A stretch of DNA of 64,000 nt from Siphonodentalium dalli. Taxonomy: Eukaryota; Mollusca; Scaphopoda; Gadilida; Siphonodentaliidae. The first letter of the stretch is position 1. Every line of letters begins with the position of its first letter. Position numbers and translations under genes: made by a program. Below are positions 47,601 through 59,148 of this stretch, piece after piece. The notes beneath the pieces were generated by a model. The model searched no databases, had not been told where the DNA came from, and saw nothing but the letters and a program-made list of their open reading frames with translations. Location: the NCBI GenBank assembly GCA_032622095.1, contig CP136066.1, positions 50,304,480 to 50,368,479 of the forward strand. The letters run 5' to 3'.

Positions 47601-50600
47601 TGCTATTTAATACGAACCCATCTATGGACGCAAAACTATATAGCCTTTTTAATCAATATAATGAATGAACAAACTATTTTAAAGTGACATATAATTACTC
47701 TGAGCTTTGATGGGTGGGTTCCTCGACTCGAATCAAATATTTTTTACACCCGAAGCCAAATAAATAGTAATTGAGGGGCGCTTTATCGGATTGAGTACCT
47801 TTAAGCAGTTATAACCGAAAAGTTTGAAGACAAATTCAATATCGCGCCTTACAGTTATTTGCCTTAAATCTCTGCTGTTATAAGTCATAATCTTAAAGGC
47901 CCGCGTAATTTTCGAATTCCCAGATCACATATACAATACATTCTATATATGTGCATGTACCATTTGAAAGAGGAAGCTTCAAAACATTGTATTATCAACT
48001 TATCCGGTCGAATAAACTGTGAATATATTGTTTTTGTCGAGGTATATATATATATATAACGACGTGTGTTCTGTGCTTAATTTTTGTCTGAATTGTACAG
48101 CCAGTCTATTATATAAATGGAAGGGGATTACTCTATATCTCTTAGTTTTGCATTTTTATGCATTCTGTGTAAATAAAGTGGGAAGTCGACCCCGGGCTGA
48201 ATCTGAGATTCTATCACTTCATTGATATTCCTACAGGCCACAGCTGTTCTGCATGTATATATATCGTGGTAAAATATGTGACCCGCCATATAAAATCCAG
48301 CCGTATAAGTCGGGATTTTTTTTACCCTGTGCCAATGCATTCTCTTATATATGCGAGTCGACCATAGGTCGCCTCGCATATATAAGAGAATGCATTGGTC
48401 TAACAATTTTTTATTATTTTTTTTTAAATAAATGCTTCTTACAATTTTTAGGACATAAAATAAAAGACATCCATTACCCTGCAGGGAGCCCCACACATAT
48501 GTAGAAGCATATATAAGAGTGTCGTCTGCTCATGTTTGTCTGGGGCTCTGTATGGGTGAAATTATAAAATTGTTAAATAATACAAGAAAAAATTATTAAA
48601 ATTGTAAAAAATTGTTAGGCCAATGCATTCTCTTATATATGCGAGGCGACCTATGGTCGACTCGCATATATAAGAGAATGCATTGGCACAGGGTAAAACA
48701 AATCACGACTTACAACTGGATTTGATATGTCGGGTCACATATATTAAAATAGAATATGTAGTGCCGTCGCTTAAACGGTTTATGTACGGGGGTTGAGCAT
48801 ATACATGTATTGGACGAGACTCTGTCGAGTCAAACAGATTCCAAATCCCCCGAGCGGAAATAAACCGTTTAATCGACAGCATTAACTACATATTTTATTT
48901 GTCCATAGCGCAAAACTTTCCTTTTGTCGGGGAATTCTGTCATAACTTGCCTTTTGTTGGGTAATTCTGTCATTTTCCAAGTTTTCATTCGTTACTTCGA
49001 TAACGCCCTTACATTTATTATGTCAAGCAAAAATAATTAGCATCCATGACGTGGGGAAAACGAAGTGTAGCTTTGAGCGAAATAGTTCGTTGGCTTTTTT
49101 ACAGAACTTTATTCTAAGCGGACCTTGTTCTGATGATTGATCAATGTTTTAGAGCCAAAACTTATGTCATTTTACTAATTTTGTATCAATAACAGTGAAT
49201 TATGGACGATAAAACACACATTTTATTACACTCCTATGTGTGATTTCCATTGAAAACGCCCTTAATAAGAAATGGTATACATGTCACTAGTCTAGTGAAT
49301 TATGTCATTTCTCGTGACGTCTTTGACGTTGCGTCGCTTACGGATCTAGACTGAATTTTCGACGGTTGATCTCTCTCCACATCGAGACTTTATGCATTAA
49401 TTCTGGGTGTTTTAATCATATTTGGTGAACCAAATTGACGCAGAAGTGTATAATAAATAGAGTAATCAATTAGTTCCGAGAATTGTGTTAAATAATTCAC
49501 TCGCCTCTCGTGAATTATTTGACGTAATTCTCAAAACCAATTGATTACTCTCTATATAGTTACCTGCGCAATTTGCATATAAAATGACGTCATAAAAGTA
49601 GTACTAACCTATAATAATTAAGCTACGTTGATCTAATAAAGCTACATTGACGTAATAAACGTAACGTTTATGAGGCAGGGTTTATGTAGGCATTATAGGT
49701 ATAGTGAGCGGTGGATATATAAATATATATATTTTTTGCTTGTATTTCATGCCATATATGATCGCAAATTGTCCACATGATAGCCATATTTCAGCCTAAA
49801 ACTTTACCGAAAGTAGAAAAGGATTCTACTTTTAGTCTAAAACAACACATTTTGCACTTAATACTGATTATAAAGCCAAACATTCAGGAGAATTTAAATT
49901 TATTCTGATAAGAAAATTCCAACATACTGACGTTGTCATGCAGTTGTCTCAATGGTGAAATTTCCAACTGTTAATGTCCGTTTAATTTTTTTAGCTCTTT
50001 GCTTCTGTAACTTGGACCAACAACCTGAAACAATTGTATCTATGTGTTTTCTCTGTGTATAAAGGTGGATCCGAGTATTATGCCAGTTGAGGGGTTATAT
50101 GGCTCATGTCTATAAAGAATAAAGGAGAATAATATAACGATTATACAGGTCTATATTGGGGGCATGCATGTCCATATAATACATGAAACATGCTTTGAAT
50201 GTCACGGTCACTCTGTCACGGTCATTATGTGGTGCATGTGTTCCAAAAAATTGCCAACAATGAAAAGACATTATTTGAAGGTTTGCAAATAAACTTAAGG
50301 GTCAGACGCACGTATTGCCAAAATGTCCTGATATTTCATAAAGAAATTTCTCAAAATCTATCTAGAATTTTTTTTTTATTCGGTACAAGCGACCTTTGTG
50401 AAACAATATTTAAGAACTGTCAACAAGTTGGAAATTATAACCTCATTTACTATCCTTTTATGACATAAACAACATATAAAAATATTCCGTTTTCCGGTAC
50501 CAAGAACAGTACAGTTCATATATCCATGATATCATATCTGAAGATCACGAGATGAGTTGTGTACATTCTATATACAATTAAGATATAAGATGATGATAGA

Positions 50601-53600
50601 TCCAAAGAAATTCTTTGTTGAAAATCTGAAGCAATTTTGCCTGGAATTATGTAAAACGTGCGTCTCCCCCTTAATGCATCGAAAAACGCACAGTAAGGTG
50701 ACGGTCATAATGCTTAGTATATATAGGCTAGAAATGATCGTACGATGTTAAGTGCCTAATTATCTACGTGGTGTGTAGGTGAACGGGTTCTGCTCGTCAC
50801 CAGCTGTTATCTGTTTCAAGGTAACTCGAGAAGGCCATCGGGGCCATGTCATGATAACCGAATGCAAACAATTTTTAAAATATATTAATAGATATGTTTA
50901 GTTACACCTACGCGTGACTGGTGGATGTGCTATTTAAGTCATAATGGCAGTATTATCGCACAAATGCGTGCATATTAAGCTTATATTTGCTTCGCCGGTA
51001 TAGCATATAGGGTATAGGCGATTAGGGCCTATAGTTTAAGAGAATACTTGGCACTTGAGAATGCCCCATCATATTTGACAATACAAAAGTACCATTGGTA
51101 AGCTTTTATACCAGGAAATAAATTATCGTACCCATGCATGAGCCCATTAGTATAGGGATGAACTGGTGTCGCGTGGTATCTTGCAAAAAGACACACAGGA
51201 CCTCCCAAACGTGCAGAAAGACACACAGGATCTCACAAATGTGCAAAATGTCTCCTTTAAAGAGCGTCCCTGCTTCCGTTTCCCAATGGTGTTAAATAAC
51301 AAAGAGCGTTCTCAGGTATGATATATGTCGCATTCGATTTCAACGTATTACTATTGGTACTATATATTATTATCAACCATATATACGCGACCGCGCTTTA
51401 CACGTGCGGAAATCTGACGCTTTCAACAGATGGAATTTTCAATCCGCAAATAGGTTAAAGGTACACAATCCGATTCAATGGTCCCCATATCATCAGATCC
51501 CAACAACAACAATTATTTTTGAAATACCGCCACAGCTATCATAATCGAGTAACCGCCCAAAAAATAATGCTAACCACTGTCAACTATAGTATAAAATTGC
51601 CCAAAACCTGTTATTTATCAACATTTTGTTCAACGAAATTTTGCCGGTTTGTCAAATATCCGACACAAAAAAGCCACTTGATTTTAGAGTTATCCATCTT
51701 CCTCCACAATTTGGTCGAGACGGTCTTCTCGTCGACTGTTTACTGGGCCACTTAATATTATCGGTGGTGAGAAATAATTGCTTTCAAAAATCGATATCTG
51801 ATCACTCTGAGCCAAGGAAATAATAATTTGCGAGCGTTAATTCGGATTATGCATCTTTAAAATGGTTCTAATAATTGTTTTCCGACCAATATTTAGTATA
51901 TATGTTGTTATATTTTTAAAAGAGTAAAGACTATTTTCCTTCTATCAGTCAAAATTTCATTATGAACTGATCGTCAGTTGAACATGGAAAATATACAACT
52001 ATAGGAGGGTGTTATTTCGGAAATTTTCAACAGTTGGAAAACACAAGGTATACCAGTCGTCGACTGCGTGCTATAATGGTCTATCTCACATTTCCTCTTT
52101 TTGTGGGAAACTGATTTTGAAAAATTGACCAGCCGGTTCTCATATACCAGTATATTAGTTTAGTTGTACGTTGATTTAGTTTGGTTGATGGTGTCGACAT
52201 AATACAAATATGAATTGTCTTGTATTAAATGTCAATATTATGCTTGCATTTCATTTTGTGGACAAAAGTGCACTTGTGCGTCAGTGCTATATTGGCTTTT
52301 TCGTATTAAAATAAAGGATGTATTAGTGGCTAAAATCCAACAATGTTGGCACTGTTTAAAGAAATGTAACATTTGGCCCTATAATAAAGTTGTTTTTGGG
52401 ATCTACATCCGGAGGGGCCGTTGAAACATTGGAGATGGAACATACACGTAGCACGGAAACATGAAAATTTGCGATCACGGCGGTATATATCATTGGCCAA
52501 TGGTGGACATATAGAACACTCTGGCACTCAATATTTGACACTATTTGAATCTTCATCCAATTATGAGAGCACGTGACACGTCACGGACAGGCCTTCTTTG
52601 TGGCAATCGGCAGGTCTCGGCGAGACGAATCGAACGTCACCAATACCTCATTTCCCGCCGAAATGGACATTAAACGTTATAGAACTCAGCCGACGCAGTG
52701 TTACCAGGGTGTTACCATACTATTTATATCTATGATGCCCTATATCAAGAGTTTCCATATTGTGCCCGTGGGTCTTCATGACATTAGATTCTAAATTCGA
52801 TCACCACTTACCTCCATATTTAGGACATCTGAAACTGTTGAAAACTGAAATACATAATCTTGTTATGCAATACGTATGACATTTATTGCGTGCAAATTGT
52901 GAATTGTTTTTTATTGTATTATACTAAATTATATAAAAAAAAAAAATTAATGTTCCCGGACTCCTGTAACCATGTCGTATACGTTTATTTCAGCGATTCA
53001 AATATTCAGACAATATGTCCGCTTGTCGAATATATAACCAAGCTCTCCCAGCGCCGCTATCCATTAACCATCTGATTACTAAATTAATTCTCCCATTTAG
53101 TTTTAAAGGTTTATATCGGAGCGGTACGTGTTTATATTGGAGCGGTACGGGTTTATATTGGAGCGGTACTAGTTTATATCGGAGCGGTACATGTTTATAT
53201 TGGAGCGGTACGGGTTTATATTGGAGTGGTATATACGTGTTTATATTGGAGCGGTACATGTTTATATTGGAGCGATACAGGTTTATATTGGAGCGGTACA
53301 TGTTTATATTGGAGCGATACAGGTTTATATTGGAGCGGTACATGTTTATATTGGAGCGGTACGGGTTTATATTGGAGCGATACAGGTTTATATTGGAGTG
53401 GTATATACGTGTTTATATTGGAGCGATACAGGTTTATATTGGAGCGATACAGGTTTATATTGGAGCGATACAGGTTTATATTGGAGCGGTACAGGTTTAT
53501 ATTGGATCGTATACAGTTTTATATTGGAGCGGTACAGGTTTACATTGGAGCGGTACAGGTTTATATTGGAGCGGTACATTATATATGCCGATAATGTATT

Positions 53601-56600
53601 ACCATGCATGATCGCCTACTACATTGTAGATTGAGCAATCATACCAATGATAAATTGATAATGTAGATATACTAACAGGATAAAGGCATTCTGTGGATCC
53701 ATCCTGGATATAAGGGCGTTCGGTTAATAAATTAAGCAAATTGTCTAAGATTGTATTTTGTAAACTATTTTTGACACACATCAGTCATGGGTCATGTTTA
53801 TTGTGGCAGGTTCAATATGTGTGCTCCATTTATCGGTACTTATAATTGCATTGCATAAAAGCGTTCAGACTGATTTTTTTTTTGAAAATCCAGGATTGTC
53901 ATGCACGTACATGTGCATGAGAAAATAAACTGACAATCTATACTTTTGTGGCTTATTGTCAATGTGTCTTTGGTTGACTGTAAAATGTATTCAGTGTTCC
54001 AGAACATGACTCACAACAAAATATAATGTAACGTAGGTTTAGTATTTGTTCCACTGAAAAACTAGTGTAAAAAGGAATGTGATATATACCCAAGAATGTC
54101 ATTTTGTTAAAGCGGTATATATATATGTGTGATAATAGTTGTATGCCAGAGATCAACATGGAGATGGTGTGGGTTGGCAGAACCTCTCTATCGACTTGGG
54201 ACATGAATGTCAAGATGAGTTAATGTCTGCTGTCCATCACACGAACAATGCATCCATTGTTATCTGACTCGTGTAACCACGTATTTACATATAATTATAA
54301 AATATAGTCACATAGTCACGATCGATTCTTCGAGGCTGTTGGATTGCATTGCTATTTGAAGATGAATGTCCCATACGTATGTTAAAGGTACTCAACCCGA
54401 TAAAACTCCTCTCAATTACTATTTCAATGGCTTCGGGGGTAAAAAATATTTGATTCGAGTCGAGGAAGTCACCCATCAAAGCTCAGATTTGTTAGATATC
54501 GATTTTAGAAATCTATTATTTTTCATTATCGGGAATACTATCTGGCTCAGAACTCAGTCAAAATTACGTTAAAATTACCACTTGATTTTAGAGTTATCCA
54601 TCCTTGTCTGTTTGAATATATTTGGAGAACACATCCAGAGCAGATTACGGCAGTTAGTAGTACGCATCTCGAGTTTATAACAAATTTCAAAAATCAATAT
54701 CTAATAACTCTGAGCTTTGTTTGATGGGTTCCTCGACTCGAATCAAATATTTTTTACCACCCCCAAAGCCAAAGAAATAGTAATATAGGACCCTCCGATC
54801 GGATTGTTGTTGTTGGAATCTGTTGAGATGGGGACCCTCTTTACGGGTTGAGTACCTTTAACTCTTGTCATTTAACGAGAAGGCAGATCGAGGAAGCGAG
54901 ACATAAGCCAGCGAGAGACCGGAGAACGAAAAGCAAAACCAGAACGATTGCGAGCGAAATTATGGATCGCAGATCTCCCGGGAATAGACATGCGCATGCG
55001 AGGACAAGTGCATCTATATGGTACACCGGAGAACAACCGACAACGATTTCAATAATTGATTTGAAATATCGTTTATATATTAAATAATAACACAATCAAA
55101 GCGATGGTACTCATCGTTCCAAACGTGCATGCTTGTCTCGTACATATACACGAATGTTAAGGGTGCATGTCTCGTACATATACACGAATGTTAAGGGCCC
55201 ACTTAATTTTCGAGTCACCGATTTTTTTTATTGTGCCTTGATATACGGTTTAACAATCTATGACATAAAATATGATTAAAATACTATAATTCATCACCAT
55301 TTGGAGTCCAGAAGATGCCCATAGAGTAATAGAAATCATAAAAACATTTCACCCGTCGCGCTCCCAGAATGCAAACTAAGTTATAGAGTTATCCCCCTTC
55401 CATTGAAAATTATAGATATTTCAGTACAAAATAGATTAAAATTACACAAACAACATGTTCACATGCAGTTTATTATACCAGATAAGTTGGTAATACAATG
55501 ATTTGGAGCTTCCTCTTTCAAATGGTATATAATTTATAATATGAATCGTACGTGACACGTAGTGGAGCAACCACACATACTGTGCCTCAAATTTGCCTTT
55601 TATCGGCAACATAGCGCTAAGTATAATTTATTTAACATCACGCAGTGATCACGACGGAGATGACATGCCAACTTGACAAGACGTGTCATCGATTGTGCAA
55701 TCTTGTCTGGCCCACAAATCCAAAATGACGTCAGAAACCGTGTTATGGCGTCTTCATTTTTCGTTTTCATTAAGCTAACCAAAGAAATTGGTCTAATTGA
55801 AATTAATAGACCAAAATCACATGTGAATTCTTCGTAAGTTGTGAATTAGTTACTTTCATTTTCATCGCGATTATTCATTTCCAATTCCGCGTTTTTTTGC
55901 AATCTCCACACTGTTGCTAATCGGAAGTCACGTGATAATTTCTCCAAATTCCATACCCGCGATCTAAAAATTCACTGATGGATATAGAAAACAATATATG
56001 ACGTCATTAACCTGCCTTAGGTATAAGCACCCTTGGTGGTTGCTATAATGTGACTTGGGGGTTCGAAAATTAAATGGGCCTTTAATAAGAAGTAACATAC
56101 GTTTCATAAAATTGAAAATCGGAAGCTGGAATCATGCCCATATGAAGAAAAAAGTACGTGACCACTACCAACGTATACAATAGGGTATAATCCTGGTGTA
56201 CCTGGTACTTTCCTAGTATACCAGCATATTATCCTAGTACCCCGGTATCCTACCCACGTACCAAGCATGATGTACCAGAGTATACTGTGAGTTCCAGGTC
56301 CCAAGTATACATTCAGTGTTCACATGGCATGGGTTTTATCCTTTGAATGCAACAATTTCTTGCATTTTCCCTTTCTGGAACCCTCTGTTTTCATTGCGGC
56401 CTCCATTATTCTAAGTAAACCTTTGACTAAAATAATAGCACGCTATATACCCTAGACTATACCCTGATACAACTTACGTACCATCAAATTATTCACGACA
56501 ATGTTGATAAATAATAATAATGTTGACAGTACACTAATTGGTGTATTCTACAACTGTTAATTCGGGATTCAAATAAAACAAAAGGAGTCTTGCACGTGAC

Positions 56601-59075
56601 TTGTACGTGATATATTATATAATAAAGTACCACGGTATTTTAGCATGGTATAGTACCAGCGTACTTTACCATGGTATAGTATCGTGGTACTTTACCATGA
56701 CACTGACACGGGCGATAACTCTATTTCACAATAGCACATTACGCAGTTGATGTGTTTTCTGTCTCTTTATTATTAACCTCAAATCTGTAGTTGTCTCAAA
56801 ATTTAAGGCTTCTAAAGGCGTATCCTGATAATACCATGGTCAAGTACCAGTACTTTGGTAGATAATTGGCTACAGTGCCTGTAAAATGACCTGGGGTAAA
56901 CTTCGGTACAGGTACGATTGTTTACTTTGGTATATATACCAGAGATACTTGGATACGCACAGTCGTACACCATGATATATATATAGTACAGTGCCCTGTT
57001 GAAATGACCAAATGACATGTGTAAAATTGGGTCCAGGCACAATTGTTTACTTTGGTAGATACCAGGGTATACGTGAGTAGGTCCACCATGGTATACATGG
57101 GTACAGTGCCCTTGTAAAATCCCAAATGACCTTGGTAAACTTGGACACAGGTACGAGGGTTTACTTTGGTAGATACCAGGGTATATATCTGGGTACGCGC
57201 ACCATAGTATACATGGATACATTGCCCTTGTAAAATGTCCAAATGACCTGGGTACATTCACCAGCAAATTTGTAGAAACTTATTTGTTCATATGGCAGAC
57301 TATATATTTAAAACACAGGTCCCTCTTATAATACAAATAGACAATAGTTAACTGTTTTGAGTAGCGTGTGGTTTTTCTCCTCGAGTGAGATGCAGAGGAT
57401 TATTTTTACGAGGCTGTTCTGTTGTGTTTATTATATTTTCTATACCAGTTATTTACGATCCAGAACACAATGAAACCCACGGTTAGAACCAATACGTTCT
57501 TAAAGCTAGCCAGCCATATCTGTTAAAATAACGCGCAAGGTTACCGAATGACGCAAATATTGACGCCACGTCGCAGGGCTGAGAGTGGGATAACATCTTG
57601 AGAGTAGGATAACACATTCGGTCTTCTTGGAGTGGGGATGTGATATATGTTTTGACTAAACAGTTGTTGAAAATATAATGAACGATATTTTGCTGTTATG
57701 TTCTTCAGCACCCTGCAGTTGCGGGTATGCTGATGTTACGACACATGTTACTATTATTATAATAATCTGCTCTTGTTATGTTCTTCAGCATCAGTTGCGG
57801 GTGGAACGACACATGTCACTATTATTATCATAATATTCTGTTATGTTATGTTCTTCAGCACCAGTTGCGGGTATGCTGATGGTTCGACTCGGTTGCCGGA
57901 CCGTGACCATCATTGGAGGTGTGATGGTTTGCTCGGGGTTACTGGTCAGTGCTTATGTCCACCACATCTACATACTATACATCACGCTCGGGGTCGTTCC
58001 AGGTAAATAATCGTAGCAACAGGGACGTGACGACAAGATGGGGGCAACTTAGTGTGAATTTTGTTGATTTTATATCAAAAGTCGCATATTTTCTTCTGTC
58101 AAATGACATAACCATCTATTGGAAAATTTCCAACCGTAGCCAGTGTCAGGATCGAAATGTCCAATTCCAACAGTTGGAAAATTTAAGGTACCAGTTGTAA
58201 ATTTCCAACTAAAAGGGAGGGGCCGATGAAAATGGAATGTCCAGTAATTTTGTCTGATTCAAGTGGGTTCAGTTAGAATTTTCAAAGTGGACATCCCCTT
58301 GATATAGTCACGTCCCTGCGTAGCAGTCACTAATTGTGAGATGATTCAACGTCCTTCACTTCAAATATAATTTACTGAGTACCGACATTGTTTTTGCGGA
58401 AAGTATAGTGGAATACGCGTTCCCGGTTAGTGGGTGGCAAACCAGGGTACTGCCGTGCGCAAAGAGGGTATGTGTGTTCCAATATATACTGCGCCAAATC
58501 ACAGTCGTTGGAAAGTTGGTAATTTAAGGCTGGAAAAATGTTGCGTTTGCATTCGATTTATCAGAACGCGCTTCTATTGTCCACACTGTATTATCACGTG
58601 ATGCTAATTACACATCAAGAAAACAGATACGCGATGTTTATCGGATCTAAACCAGTTAATGTTGTTATGCCGTTACTTGAGTTTCAAATTCAACACTTCA
58701 TTACTGGGTTATGATCCCAATATAGTTGCACATCGTAAGTCATTATACGTGACCTCACCGTGTTTTGCTCTATCTACTAAAAATACTATATAAGGCCATG
58801 CATGGCGCTGATTGGATTTGACTACACCACCACGTCAGTCATCCATATGGAGCAGCCCGGACTCCGGATATCATCTAGCAGGAGTCCACCATCACCACCA
58901 CCGTCACCGACGAGGCAACAACACCAGCTGCTGTGGCACTGCCGCTACCATTAACCTTCAGTGTTCCAGGGGCACACCACCCCCCCCCCCCTCGTCTGGA
59001 TACCAGCGACGGAAACAGAACAAATTTGCTTTTCGATAATCCCGGTGTTAGCCCCCCCCCAAACACACACACACA

Positions 59076-59148
<73 letters not shown>

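Larger units (their letters stand above)
44695..57858. other. SLC16-like intron 1 (13.2 kb)
   Basis: Holds the named MITEs and tandem arrays listed separately. Stretches at 46210-47690, 49560-51450, 51860-53100, 53600-54380, 56080-56630 and 57270-57690 contain no gene or repeat that I can name. The ORFs there are short, AT-biased and without domains. Confidence 0.7.

Noticed and set aside
53015-53634. Long overlapping ORFs (up to 198 codons) on both strands
   Set aside because: They are created by a 21 bp tandem repeat, whose length is a multiple of three; every stop-free frame stays open. No start context, domain or exon structure supports translation.
56812-57267. Minus-strand ORFs of 151 and 111 codons
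   Set aside because: They lie fully inside a ~120 bp tandem array, overlap each other in different frames and encode only the array's own periodic peptide.
57773-58006. 77-codon ORF overlapping SLC16-like exon 2
   Set aside because: It is exon 2 read out of frame through the decoy acceptor; the correct frame matches exons 1 and 3 in phase and in family motifs.
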